Source: Pollenia angustigena (lineage: Eukaryota; Arthropoda; Insecta; Diptera; Polleniidae). Taken from it: a stretch of DNA of 64,000 nucleotides. Shown here one piece after another: positions 22,105 through 34,262 of the stretch (its first letter is position 1; every line of letters begins with the position of its first letter). A program made the translations under genes and the position numbers. Below the pieces are notes generated by a model that saw nothing but the letters and a program-made list of their open reading frames with translations, was not told where the DNA came from and searched no databases. The stretch covers positions 64,389,393 through 64,453,392 of the forward strand of contig OV884059.1 of assembly GCA_930367215.1 (NCBI GenBank). Direction: 5' to 3'.

Positions 22105-24506
22105 GTGCTTTCTTAAGGTAGAAGTACCTTACACGCGTTTGTTCGTTGACGTGTTACGTGCGTTTAAAAACTTTAGCAAGTTGCACAACGCGCGTTACAA
22201 AAGCCATTTCTGTCAGCTGTTTTTTTTTTTATTTGTTTACTTATTTGTACATTGAAAACGGATTCAGACATATATTCTTATTACAGACTGATTGATTCAA
22301 GTAGGGATTATTTAAGTGCCCGTACTTGAAGTCTTTCGAAAACTGGATTGACTTAATAAAAGTGAGATAAAAGTGAATCTAAAACTGTGCTTGATTCAAG
22401 AATTGTTGGGTTTAATCGCAAATTAGTACTTGAAATAATCCGAAAGGCCGATTTGGAGTCTAACCTTAACCAGAGAGGAAGAATATTATTTACTTACATA
22501 CCCGTTTACACATACACATGTTTCTTTCACATTTGTTGTATTTATAAATTTGTTTGCAGAAGAACTCACAACTATAAGACCACAGCAGCGTGCCCGATAT
22601 GGTTTATGTAATCATTCTGCTTTGAAAATTTGATGTTCTAAATAATTTAAAAATATTACGGAGCACTAACCCAAATCCATCTGTATATCTTCCTCCATAT
22701 AGAACCAGGTTATTGGAGATTCATTTACCAACTTTAAAAAGCCGCCGAACGATGCTGAATGTGATATTTGTTATCAATCTAATTAAAGGCAATATTTGCT
22801 AGAAGTTCCTGTTAAACAGTTTATTTTTTAATGCTCCCGAACGCCCTACACATTATTGCCAGTTGTTATCAATTGAATACTTCCAACAAAATTATGCAAA
22901 TGCCGACCCTTTTCGTCGAATGTGTGTAAACTTTATGATTTGTACTATCAAACAGAATTTAATTTTATACTTAAATAGATGATGTTAAATTTGTTTGTAA
23001 AACTTTGTAATATTTTATAATTTTTGACTGAAAGGAGTTAAGCCATAGACTAAATAAATAAATAAAACAAAAAAAGAATACGCAAAGAAAACATATTAGC
23101 AACGCTTCTTACTAGTATTGTTGTTGCTGCTTGGCAATACGGATAGCTTGTGTGTGTAATGTGTTTTTCTTTGTGTAAAAATTTTTTGCTGGCTTTTTGT
23201 TTTATTTATTTTTTTTTAATACGTATTTCGTTTGTGTAAAAAGTTTTGGGTTCTCTTAACCAGCCAAAAGGACGCTTAGCACAACTGAAACGAATGCACA
23301 TTAATGTCATTATCCGAACACAACGAAGTTTGTGGTTTTAGAAAAGCATTACGCAATAAAATGTTCTTATCGTTTAATTGAGTTGGATAAGTAGAGTATT
23401 ATTTTTGTGTTCGAAGATCACAAATAGAGAAACATTTTATTTTAATGATTAACTACATAAACATTATCAACGTTTGTGTTTTCAACATATTTTCCGGACA
23501 GAACACTAAAGAACAGTATAAAGCATTTATTTTCAGACACTAATATAATACAATGGTCTTTTTTCTCATTAAAGATTGTTTTAATAACTTTTTTGTTCAA
23601 TTCGTACATTAACTTTTAAATACGACGGAAAAAGTTTAAAGTTAGTAAAAATTTTCTTGTGTTTTTGATTTGATTGATTTATGGTATTTATGACATTGGC
23701 TTTCTTGTTTGAAGGCTGTCTTCGCAAAAATCACACACAAAGAAATGTTTGATTCGAGCTCTTATCAAAATGGCCGATCCACCACAAGCTTCATCTCAAA
23801 GATCTTTTGAATCATTTAGTATGTGACCATTGATTTTAAGCGAAGTTTTTGAGTTTTTAATCCAAATTTTTAATATTTTTTAATTAGGCTTAAAAAAAAA
23901 AAAATTAAATTTCATGAGCTTAAGCCTAATTAAAAAATATTAAAAATTTGGATTAAAAACCATAAATAGTTCAACAAAATAACCACAATACTAATTATTT
24001 TTGAGTTTTATATAATAAGTTAAATGAAATTTAATATAACAACTTATTTGATCATATGGCACAATTTAGTTGTATGAGGTAGCAAAAAAGTAGATATGTT
24101 TAAGGGGTAAGTCCGCAATTGACATACTTCCAAAAAACCCTTCTATTTTTAAACAACACATTCGGTAAAATTATAATACCTCAACATTTAAAACAAAGAA
24201 TTTGGGTTTTCACTTTGTTGCGATGTATCAGTTCAAAACAAATGCTTAAATCCCGAGTGGAGATTATCAAATATGCAGAACAATCGAAAATACACTTATA
24301 CTTATACAAAATGTATGAAGCAAATCTGATTTTGAACACTCGTTAAGTGATGAAGTTGGCTGCAAAAAAAAAAAACAGTTTTGCATTTGTTATTTTAAAA
24401 AAAGTAATGCCAATTTAGGTCTTTTAAGGTCAATCTAGTTTTTTTATCTCCATTTTTATATTCTATTTTATAGGTTTTATTTAATAAGATAAGGTAACAA
24501 AACGGT
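22105..24506. other. Mostly unique AT-rich DNA
   Basis: A block at about 22120-22240 has cgcgtt-rich words and tgtcagctgttttt, reminiscent of the subterminal part of the 17683 element, but no partner end was located. The rest resembles intronic or intergenic fly DNA. A perfect hairpin at 23854-23959 is listed separately. Confidence 0.35.
23854..23959. repeat. Perfect 39-bp inverted repeat
   Basis: Arm 23854-23892 is the exact reverse complement of 23921-23959, with a 28-base AT-rich spacer. If transcribed it would form a long perfect hairpin. The perfect arms imply recent origin. Confidence 0.9.
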
Positions 24507-24975
24507 TTATGACACAACGTTGAAACTTTTATTTAAGAATGTAATTTCAGAATTAAAGCTAGGCGCTAGAAAACTTTGTGCTTGACGCGCCGATTTAGAT
24601 TGATTTGTTATAAATTTTATATTGTTGGCTCTTAAAGTTAGTTTCGGAATTGATATCCATATGGGAGCTATTGTAAAATATGAATAGATTCCAACAAAAC
24701 TTTGTATGATGATTTCAGTTGAAATTAACCATATTTGGGCGAAATTTAATCGAAGTTCCAAAATAATAATATGGTTTATGGGCATAAAGCATTTACTTCA
24801 GAAAGAAGTATTATAAATTCGTTTCGTCCTGTTGACGTGTGTATCAAATCTTTTAATTTTTTTTCCAAAATTGCGAAATTAACTTTGCGCACAAGTTTTA
24901 CATGTAGAGACAGCCAGACGAACAGGGGAACATCGTAAGATTTCTGTACAACCTTTACACAAATTAAATAAATTG
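24507..24975 (-). repeat. Dispersed dipteran repeat, degraded fragment
   Basis: It shares 'ttgcgcacaagttttacatg' and 'agacagccagacgaacagg' with the block at 17449-17490, and a weak central part. Boundaries are uncertain. Confidence 0.4.
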
Positions 24976-26226
24976 TTGTATTAAACAAACAAATTTCGCT
25001 TTTGACTTTTTATTTAAGTGTTTTATTTATTTTATTTGAAATCCATCCTTATTATTATTTTCCTAGAACTTCTGAAACAAGACAGAAAAAAAATACGTAC
25101 ATGCATATGCATACATTTTTATGTACATATTAATACATAAAGACAAATACACAGACACTCATTGTATTCAAGAAGAAATTAATATCGTCCACATAAACAG
25201 GATAGATGACAGCAAAAAATAAATAAAATAAAAGACATTGAGTGTCATTGTTGAAAACCATTTTTAACTTGGAGATGTCTTTAATCTCTGGGAGAAAGGA
25301 CTCTTTCGTATAAGACTTAAAAAAAAGGAAACTAAAACTGAGACTGAGAGATATTGGTAACTATGTGCTTAAAAAAGGCGTAACGATGAGTATGACAATC
25401 GTATAAAAGTTTGTTGTTACACTTCGCTTGTCAGATTGTTGGTTGTTCGGTTGATCGTTAAATTTTTTTTTTTTGCTACAATTTTGTATGGCAGTAAACA
25501 TGTTAGTAAACCATACACTCATATTAACGTGTACAGAGTTGTAAGTTTACATTTATTTTTACAAATATAGTCACAGAAGCAATGAGAATATTATTTTCCA
25601 CTAAACTTACATTACATAAGTTTGTCTACTTGTCGTTACACGGACACATGAACAATCATGTGTGTATAAAATTATACTCATTACAACGTTTATTATTTCT
25701 CTTAAGTAATATAGGCAAACATTGGTTCAGTATGCCACTGTACCTCTCTAGTGTGGCAAATATGTTTGAAACACTAAGGACTCGCAAAAAACGATAAGGG
25801 GGGGAAATAGAAGTATAAACGCAAACAAAAAATCTTTTGTCCTTTTGTTAAACAACTGTTTAAAATTTCGTTTTTAAGGAGAGTCAGTAAGTAAAACTTT
25901 CCTTTTTTTTTATTTTCACAATGTGGTTAAGTCGTGGCACAAACAATTCCCATACTAACATACCTAAAATTTACAAACCTACACAAAGGGACACTCTCAT
26001 ACATCCCTGTAGAAAATAAAATAGTCAGTTGCAAAAAACATAAATAAATTATTTTTCAAATGACTACAAATTCGTTTAAATCTCATGCAGATATCAACCA
26101 AAGATATTGCATAGAGGCACACGTAAAACACAAACAGAAGCAAAATAAGTAAAACAAGCATGCCATGAAGTAAAATGAAAAAAATATATACAAACATATT
26201 AAAAGGGGGGTGGGGTGCTTTAAAAC
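24976..26226. other. Unique DNA around a candidate promoter
   Basis: Apart from the TATA/initiator pair at 25402-25437, only short chance frames are present. No downstream coding exon was recognised. Confidence 0.35.
25402..25437 (+). promoter_or_regulatory. Candidate core promoter (TATA plus initiator)
   Basis: TATAAAAG at 25402-25409 is followed by TCAGATT at 25431-25437. The distance from the first T to the initiator A at 25433 is 31 bases, the standard spacing. Downstream comes ggttgttcggttgatcg (25441-25457), with GC-richer character than its surroundings. No gene is attached, so it may drive a non-coding exon or be chance. Confidence 0.4.
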
Positions 26227-26700
26227 CATGTGAGATAAGACCATGATGGCTTTATTGCTTAATTGAATGGGAGATAAAGCCATAATAGCCTTATTGCCCA
26301 ATCATTGAGAGGTAAGATCATATTTAAAATTTTGCGAAATGAGAGATACAGCCATTTTATTTTCGCAAATGAGAGATAAAGCCATATTTTTCCAGAATAT
26401 TGTTATGCATGGCGTTAACATTCTGTAAAAAGGAAAATCCTTAGTTATCATTGAAAAACATTTTCAATGATAACCCTACTGGAGGAGAAAACCCGTAAGC
26501 ACGGCCGCAGACCGCCACGCAGAAAAACTTAAGTATGCGAAGCCAGATTTCAATACTTAACTTTAGTGTCTCCGGAACTGAAATGAGACATAAAGCCATT
26601 TTCTAATATTGCTAATGTGAACATTCAAATGAAAAAAATAAATAAAAAGCTTTATCTCCATTGAATGAGAGATAAAGCCATCATGGCCTTATCTCACATG
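26227..26700. mobile_element. MITE with catgtgagataag termini and internal gagataaagcca repeats
   Basis: The left end catgtgagataagaccatg pairs with the inverted right end catgtgagataaggccatg, then both continue with atggctttat. The word gagata(a/c)agcca recurs about six times across the element. A smaller hairpin (ttatcattgaaa, 26447-26475) lies inside, and a GC-richer block near 26490-26520 differs from the rest. Confidence 0.7.
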
Positions 26701-26795
26701 ATATTAAATTGATAAAAATGAAAGTAATACAAAAAGTTTTCTTACATCTTTTTTTCAATTCACATCGTCTTGCACTCTAGTGTTTCAATTCATTT

Positions 26796-26921
26796 GCCGT
26801 ATTCACACAACCCCTTGTATCGTGGTATCGACTGTATGTTGTTTTAACATACACAGTTCGCTTTTGATTTTTAAACAACATACAATCGATGCAACGATAC
26901 AGGGGGTTTTGTTAATATGGC
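26796..26921. repeat. Foldback MITE with ~50-bp arms
   Basis: Arm gccgtattcacacaacccc at 26796 pairs with the arm whose inverted end reads gccatattaacaaaacccc at 26921. Both continue with (c)tgtatcgt-g-atcga-tgtatgttgttt. The loop is about 25 bases. Confidence 0.75.
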
Positions 26922-28148
26922 AATTGTGTGCGTAAATTTAAATGATTTGCTGTGGATTTGTTGCAGGCATCTATTAACAGTTAAGTTTAATTGTAGTTAA
27001 GTGTTACAAAAGTTGGGAGTGCTTTGTCCGTTTTGCGCCAGGCCTCTCACAGACTATTCTAAACGTTTGTAAACTTAATTTGGGAAGATCGATTCGGTCA
27101 AAATACATGAATGACCTATGGTTCTAGAAGGGCCACGTTACATGGGAAAGCAGCAATGGTGGTTGGAAATAATCGAATTAGCGGTATGATAATTCTTGTC
27201 AAAGACAGGTGCCTTGGAAACCACATCAAAAGTACTTGAGATATGATCACTCTGGTTATTATCTTTTGTTCTTTTGGTATTAGGACGCAATCGTCTCATG
27301 ACCTTGACGTTAGCATAAATAACATCGTTGGGTTAATTCAAACGGATATATTAGAAGAGTCAAAAAATCATAATTAATGGTTTTTTCAATGGGTAGAGAC
27401 ATGGTAAGATTTTTAAGAATTTGAAATTCTGTAAATAATGATCTTTCACTTATTTGTTGGAACAAATTTCAAATTAACTTAATCCAATTTTAAAAGATGG
27501 CTGCGCCTATTATAAATATTAAATATCGTAAGCTTATGTTTGTCATTTCAAATAAACCGGATGTTTTTTAATTTCATTTAGTTTATATCGCACTGAGTAT
27601 ACATCTGTAAATATGTTGGGAATGCAAATAAGAGTTGGAAAATATGACGGCCAAGGATCTTTCTTTAATTTTATTTTATAATAATAAAAAAACCAATTAA
27701 ATTAATCGAGAAATTGTTTTGTGCAGCATTAAATGAATCATTATAATAAAAGGAAATATCTGTACAGTATTTTTCAAATATTTACAATATTTATCATCCC
27801 TTTTAGCTTAAATGGCTTTTGGACTAAGTTATTCATAATTTGTATTGTGTTCTTATTTTAACAACAATTTTCATTTAACTGTTTATCCCACAGCATTTGT
27901 CTCCATTTTAATTTCCGTTCAGAGTTTTTTCTCGAAATTTATGTCAAACAAAACATTTGTTGAGTCGATGAAGTTAAATTTGCTTCTTTTTCACACTAAA
28001 ACACTCACACAAAATTTGTGAAATAAAAGTTGGCCACATTAACTGTGTGAAAAACGTTTTATTGAAAGTCAATAAAATGTAAAAGAGAGTAAAAAGGTTG
28101 AAAAGGCGAAAGATACGAGTAGAAAATATAGGAATAAATATTTTTAAT
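26922..28148. other. Unique DNA, nothing recognised
   Basis: No TIR, coding motif or RNA gene was seen. The sequence is AT-rich with normal complexity. Confidence 0.35.
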
Positions 28149-28786
28149 GTGGCCCACAGTGTTACCGTCGGATATTTTAAAAAAGTACCAAAAAAAGGGG
28201 ATATCTACAAAAAAAGAAGCACCAAAAAGAGGATTTAAAAAAAAATGAGCACATCTTTTAAAATTAAAATAAGTACACCACATTATGTATTTTTTACGTT
28301 TTTTCTATTTATTATAATTTTAAATAGTATAAAAACATAACAAAAAACATTGTATAGTAATTATATACACTAAAAAACATGTTTTGGTAATTCAAAAACG
28401 TTAAACTTGTTTTCTGCCAAACATGTTTTTTGGATTATGACATTGATGCAGCAATTAGAAGATATTTATGTAATGTGTTTTATATATACACTTATTAATA
28501 TATTTCTTGTACTTTTCCTTCTGAATACATTTCCTATGATTTTTTAAAGACATTGTATTGCACAGGTAGACATTAAAAATCTTTTTAGAAATTTATTTGC
28601 TCATTCCACCAGATTCTTATGTTTTTTGGAATGCTTTGGCCAAATATAAGCACAGTTTTCTCCCATCACGTCACATTTATCAGATACAGCAATTACTGTA
28701 ATTCCGGAAGATGATTTGTACCCCAATTAATAACAAAATCCATAGTTTTATAATTTTATTCTAAAGTCAACCTAATAACAAAAGTT

Positions 28787-28913
28787 GAAGGCCCAGGCCC
28801 ACAATGTCGACAGGAACATTTCTTTCGTATATTTGTATGGAAAACAAAAACAAATTTTAGTTTTTTATAAATATGCGAAAGAAATGTCCTTGTCGACACC
28901 ATTGGCCTGGCAG
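28787..28913. repeat. Foldback element with ~45-bp arms
   Basis: The left arm (aggcccacaatgtcgacagg) pairs with the right arm whose inverse reads aggccaatggtgtcgacaag, both continuing gacatttctttcg. Loop about 35 bases. Confidence 0.75.
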
Positions 28914-29126
28914 CTAAGCTATAATCGGATAATAACAAGAAATCCTATAGCAAAAAAAAACGAAGATATGAATTTTTCAAATACTTTATATTTAATCAGT
29001 TCTGCACTTTAATACAAATAAATGCATACATGCTACTGAATTTAAGTGCTAGTGTTTTAATTTCTTAACTAAAGCATATTTAATTTTTATCCAATTTCAT
29101 CTATTGTTGCTTAAAATTTTTGTAAT

Positions 29127-29380
29127 CAGCTGCCGTATTCTGTAATTCGCTTAGATAAAGCTTAATCTCGATCGCTAAAATTCCTTAGAGAAAACAAAAT
29201 TAAAAAATTTTAGCGATGACATTAAAAGCTAAAATTGCGGCAAATTAAATTTGTATTACATTGCCAAATTTAGCAATGCACGTTACTGAATTTCATTTGT
29301 AGCCAAAAATTGCTAAATCAACTTTATAGATTTTTAGCGATAGAGATTTAGCTTTAGCGAATTACGGAATACGGCTGCAG
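29127..29380. mobile_element. MITE with ccgtattc-gtaattcgct arms
   Basis: The left end cagctgccgtattctgtaat pairs with the inverted right end ctgcagccgtattccgtaat, both continuing tcgct. The word (t)tagcgat/atcgcta recurs inside. The outer flanks do not show a clear duplication. Confidence 0.7.
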
Positions 29381-29617
29381 GCTTATAGACCAAAACTATA
29401 AAAGTGGATATTGTTATTAATTGTGGTACAAAACATCTTCCGGAATTGCAATAATTGGTGTATCTGATAACTGTGACGGGTTGGGAGAAAACTGCGCTCA
29501 TATTCGTCTTTAGCATTCCAAAAAATATAAAAATCAGTTGGAATGGTTAAACAAACTTTTTCAATGTCATCCTGTGTTATTTATTAATGGTCAGTTTCAA
29601 ACAAATTTTTTCTACAA

Positions 29618-30125
29618 TTAATTGTTCTTAAAACGACTTTTATACTTTCGTAAAACGTCTTCACTTCGAACCCAATCTTCAAAGCTAGTATCTAACAAAT
29701 TTAAAGATAAAAGCATGGATTCGCAAGTTTTTACTTTTAACCTATTTGTTACTTTATTTTTGATTAAAGCTAAGTTAGTAAAAACACGCTCAGCAGAAGC
29801 ACTATTGTGTGACAATGTAAAAATATGAGAGATCAATTTGTACAAGTTTGAATGTATATACAGGTATACTCATAAAATCTATTTTTTAATGTTTAAATTT
29901 CACGCCAAAAAATCTTCAGCATTCGAAATTTTAAACTTTTTTTTTACTCTCTAGAAGTCTAAATTCATGTATAAATGCATCTGGGTCAGTTATAATATCT
30001 TTAAACTCTGAAACTAATTCGAAATAGTTTATATCTTCATTAGACACTGCAAATAATGGGTCTAAATACTTCAATATATTGAGCTTTTTGTTTTTTATAT
30101 CAATTCTTTACACATATTTTGGTAA
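29618..30125 (-). pseudogene. hAT transposase C-terminal remnant
   Basis: Minus strand 29845-29618 reads FTLSHNSASAERVFTNLALI then KNKVTNRLKVKT, the C-terminal dimerisation region (S-A-x-x-E-R-x-F) of hAT transposases. Upstream on the same strand, about 30125-29945, a second frame gives ILKYLDPLFAVSNEDINYFE and DAFIHEFRLLE, which fits the part just before it. A frame break and stop separate the pieces. N-terminal and catalytic regions are missing, so this copy is dead. The terminal repeats of the host element remain intact. Confidence 0.7.
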
Positions 30126-30576
30126 AAACTTGGATTTTACTTTAAATGTCAATTACACAAATTTTTAAAAAGTTTTCGGTACACAACAGTTCGGTTTCTG
30201 CTTCACGACCAATATATATATGCGAGATATCTTTACCCCCTTATTCATAATAAATAAAACAGGTTAATAGAAAGTTTATTCAACCGATTTACAGCTAACC
30301 ACGCATGGCATGCAAAAAAAAAAATTACATATAAACTTGCTTACATATATGTACATATATTAAAACAGTTTTACTTATATTAAAGCTGGGAGTTATAATA
30401 AAACAGAAAGAAAAAAAGTATCTCTTCCTAACGTAAAAAGTATCAAAAAAGTGGCAAGAATCACAAAAAGTACCACATTTGGGTGCATTTTGTAAAAGTG
30501 GCCAAATAGTATCCAAGCAGTCGAAAAAGTGGCAAATTGCCACTTAAGTGGCACCAACGGTAACGCTGGTGGCCCA

Positions 30577-31122
30577 TTGTTGTAGTATCATTGTATGATG
30601 GTTGGTCATGTTTCAAGATATTTATGATTTTTAAAATGGATTTAACAACAATACAGTTCTCTATATAAACACAGGCACACACGCACGAGTAAAATCAAAT
30701 GACAGCCAAGGCGTAGTGTAATGTATTAAATATTTTGGGTTGAGAAAAAAGTAAAGGGGAGAGCAAGTGTTCGTTTGTATGTTAGTCAGCAGTTTTGTTC
30801 CTGTAGAATTTTTTGTTATTATTATTTTGTTAGATTTTTTAAGGTATCATTAAACTTTTTTTAAATGCTTAACAGAAAACTGTTTTTGTTTTTTTATATA
30901 GAAACTTCAAAATACTCGACAACCGGTTTTTGAAAAAGTCGAATAATCTCCCTACTAAACATCAACATCTATATAAAATTTTTCCGATTCAAAGTGATTT
31001 TAGGGACTGGGCTGATATTTACTTATGGTCAGCTCTAGACTCACAAAAAATGGAACCATGACATAATAGCTGCTTTAAAATTTGTTGGTGCAAATGTCAA
31101 TTCCAACAATTTAAGTAGGAGT
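30577..31122. other. Unique DNA, nothing recognised
   Basis: AT-rich sequence without inverted repeats or coding motifs. Confidence 0.35.
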
Positions 31123-31710
31123 TACACGGAAAGAAAAAAATGTGATTTTGGTAAGCATATTCTAAGAGTTCGTAATATTACATCATAACATTTTTCCCTT
31201 AATCCAAATTTGTTTTTATTAAATCCTATTATAATTAAATGTAATCATACTCTTATTATGTTAATCAAAATAACTCTAGAAGAGTATAGTCCAAAAGAAT
31301 CATATTATGATTCAAAATATGGGTACAGTAAATATTGTAATCGTAAGTTATCATAATATCCTTGTAACGATTTTTACATTATTATTACACATTGTAATCT
31401 GTTTGTTGTAGGTCGCATTTATTTATAAATAATTTTATAGAACTTTTATTAAAATAACATACAACTTACGAATATTTTTGCGCCACGTTCACAACAATAA
31501 AAAAATTTTAAATTTTTTAGCATTGATATTTTATTTTTTGGCACTTAACAATAATATGAGTACACGTATAGAAAGTTATCATGTTATGGATATTAAATAT
31601 CATTAAATGGTTTCAAAGTTATGATATCTTAGTTGTAAAAATAACAATTTCTCGTGTGGGATAACAATATATAGTTGCAACAAACATAGTGCATTTTTTC
31701 TTTTCGTGTA
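31123..31710. mobile_element. MITE with TACACG-(N)-AGAAAAA termini, copy 2
   Basis: The left end tacacggaaagaaaaaaatg and the inverted right end tacacgaaaagaaaaaatgc match the ends of the element at 1733-2811. The interior repeats cataatatgatt-like words. No coding sequence. Confidence 0.7.
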
Positions 31711-33236
31711 TGGCAGCATTCCATATAAAAGTGATAACGTGATTAATGTAGCTACCTGTAACATATTTTTGTGCCAAATTTAATCTAAACACCAATATAA
31801 AAGATTGGAAAATGTTCAGAATTGGGGCTATGTGCAATTATGGATCGGTTTAAGTCGATCAGTTTAGTAAACGATTTCTATGTATACCCTCTCCACCAAT
31901 GCTGGCGTTGGTTAAACAAATCCAAAAGGAAAAGGGTGCTAAAAAAATTTAAATCTAATTTTAGACTTTAACAGGAAAATATTGTTCACTGAGCTGTTCT
32001 ATTTTAGAACGTGTGGTTATACAAATTTCAAAAACATTTTGAGTTTTTGTTGGTGTTGTCATTCTGTATTTTTGCTCATGATGCTCCTTTTTCAAACTAT
32101 GATCTGTATGAGTTTGTAACATTATTGCGTGGATGTGTGGGCATATGTGTCATATTGCGTAAATATGTGTGTTTGTGTACATGCCACTTCCTTTAACATT
32201 TCCATAATTTAACGCGTTATTTTAGCAAATTTATATTTCCTTCTTCTTACCTTCAGCCTTCTGATATATTGCTACTTTTGCTTTCTAAAAATACAAAAGC
32301 GTGATTGTAATCGGTGTATCTGTGTGAAATTTAACTTTGATATCAAACCATAAATGTTAGAAAAGAGAAGTAGCTAACAGTAAACGCAATAAAGGGGCTT
32401 TTTTATTGTATTTCTCAATATTATTTTTACTTTTTCGTTCATTTAAATGGTTTCCGTGTATGGGTGGCCTTTTGTAAGTGAACGTGTGAGTGTTAGTAAT
32501 TTTTCTACGGGAGGTTTTAGTGTTTGCAACAATTCCAGCTCAGAGATTTTTAAGCCTCAAAGAGATTTCGACGTGAAACAATTTCTTGAATATTGCTAGA
32601 AACACAATTGAGTCGTACGTCGTATGACCGTAGGACGTAACGCCATACATTTTTTGAAGTACGCTTCACTTACCCACAATTCCGTCGTAAACGTATTTTG
32701 TTTTCTTTTGAAAATAATATTAAAAAATTCCAAAATTATTCAAATTATTGTTTATTTTTCGTTCCTTTTAGTTTGTTCCAAAATATTCTATTTGAAAACA
32801 CAAAAAAAATTTCATTTTATATTTTTAATTTTTCTTTTTTTATGACAATACGGTCGAATCTCAGTCGACGTACGACGTAGAAACCCTTTACGTTTTACGC
32901 CATCTATTGTGTGCCTTTGTATAAAATATTATAAGTTTTAACTTGACAACGTATCTACATCGTACGCTTAAACGTTCATACGGTGCAATTGTGTCCCTAC
33001 GGTATATGTTGAAATCTAAAATATTTTTTTTTCTTTGAGTATAGAGGCCTTTAAAAAGCCTTGCATTGTTGTTTTGGGTAAACATTAAGTTTAGTATTTT
33101 TTTTTATAAGTATGAATGCATTTATGTTTTATACCCAGGGTTTGGTAGTATTAAAAAAACAAATTTTTTTTATAATTTTTACAGGGTTTTAATAAATAAA
33201 AAATTTTTTTGTTTACGTTTTTTTCAGAATTAACTT
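31711..33236. other. Spacer with a scrap of dispersed repeat and a possible MITE
   Basis: 31730-31905 ends with gtataccctctccaccaatg, a fragment of the dispersed repeat. 32605-33000 is rich in words such as cgtacgtcgta and acgtacgacgta, and both sides show acacaattg (32599 and, inverted, 32985), suggesting an old MITE that I cannot bound with confidence. Elsewhere nothing was recognised. Confidence 0.35.
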
Positions 33237-33720
33237 AACTTGGGAAATTTATGATGAAAGATTCAGCACAGAACAAAGAATTAACGTAGTTCAATTTTAT
33301 TTTGAAAGTCAGTATTCCTTTATTAAGACACATCATGAGCGATAAGGGATATTTTCAATAAAAAGGTCACGTGAGTGAATAAGCAAAACTGCAGCATATA
33401 TGCACCCAAAATCCAAGAATAAGTGCAGAACATCAAATGCACGCACTTAGGTGCACACATTTATTTTTTGGACCATTTCTTTTCGAAAGTGAATGTGAAT
33501 GGCATCGAACTATGGGGGTTTAGCTTTCACCCGATTTGGCGGCTCCTGATATTTTTCTTTGGGGTAACATAGGGGATAAGGTAAAAGCCAATTAGCCAAG
33601 AATCTTTCTACAACCTAAGGATAATATCATAGAACAAGTAAGGACGCTGAAAAAAGGCTTGCCAAAACAATGCAATGTTCAAATATCAGTGTGAAATCTG
33701 AAATCATTTAGAAATTAAAT
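33237..33720 (+). pseudogene. Tc1/mariner-type transposase relic
   Basis: The N-terminal helix-turn-helix trace reads RINVVQFYFESQYSFIKTHH near 33276-33335. After several stops, the C-terminal part near 33535-33600 gives PDLAAPDIFLWG with frame changes, close to the conserved S-P-D-(L)-x-P-x-D-F-x-L-W-G block that carries the last catalytic Asp in this superfamily. The central region is largely lost. The pieces are in the right order and on one strand, which supports the call, but no TIR pair was found around them. Confidence 0.45.
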
Positions 33721-34262
33721 AATAATATCAGTTTGGTAAAAATCATTCTGATTAAAATGCCAAATGATCGCGGTGTTTTAAAGGCCTGGTGCCACATAAA
33801 CATAAGCCGGAATATGTTGAACTAAGAGTTTGCGTATCGAAATGTTGCCTTAGTTGTACAAATTATGTTTTTTATGACCAATACTGCAAAAAAATTGAGC
33901 GCTTCTGTTGAAATTTGGAATTAAATTAAATTTGACACAAACGATTTAATTGGCCTAAGAACGAAGTCTATTGAAAATGGCCGTACTATTAATTCACCTC
34001 GTCCCATGCAAATGTCCTTCCGATATAAAGCCTTAATGGCTACACACCTTTTAACTGTGGCATTTAAAATGTTTTTCTATCTTTAATTATAATACTTAAT
34101 TGTATAGAAATGGCCTGTAGGTCCCATACAAATACTTCTGCTAAAAAAAACCTAGGCCTAAACGAACCCATAACTACCATACCCCTTTCGAAATTGTTTA
34201 GTTGTTGGTATCGAATTAAAATACAGCATAAGTAATGTTTTATAAAAAGCAATAAGCGAAGC
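33721..34262. other. Spacer with a fragment of dispersed repeat
   Basis: 33955-34150 contains 'cctgtaggtcccatacaaat' and similar words of the dispersed dipteran repeat. The rest is unassigned. Confidence 0.3.

Larger units (their letters stand above)
28602..29545. repeat. Inverted pair of ~165-bp segments inside the hAT element
   Basis: Segment 28602-28765 matches the reverse complement of about 29385-29545, sharing the ttttggaatgc, gcacagttttctccca, atcagatac and attccggaaga blocks. Read outward, each has a frame similar to SSGI-(T/A)-(V/I)-I and CD-G-ENCA, so it may derive from coding DNA. The intervening 620 bases hold two further elements. Confidence 0.55.
28157..30568 (-). mobile_element. 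hAT element with perfect 8-bp duplication
   Basis: GTGGCCCA stands at 28149-28156 and 30569-30576. The ends read cagtgttaccgtcgg and, inverted, cagcgttaccgttgg, which fits hAT (CAG start, 8-bp duplication). Near both ends there are several copies of aaaaagt(a/g)(c/g)ca, likely subterminal binding repeats. A decayed transposase on the minus strand occupies about 29618-30125. Two foldback/MITE insertions and an inverted pair of coding-like segments sit in the left half. Confidence 0.85.

Noticed and set aside
26083..26301. Minus-strand frame with repeated KAIMALS words
   Set aside because: It is the reading of the gagataaagcca repeats of the MITE at 26227-26700, not a gene.
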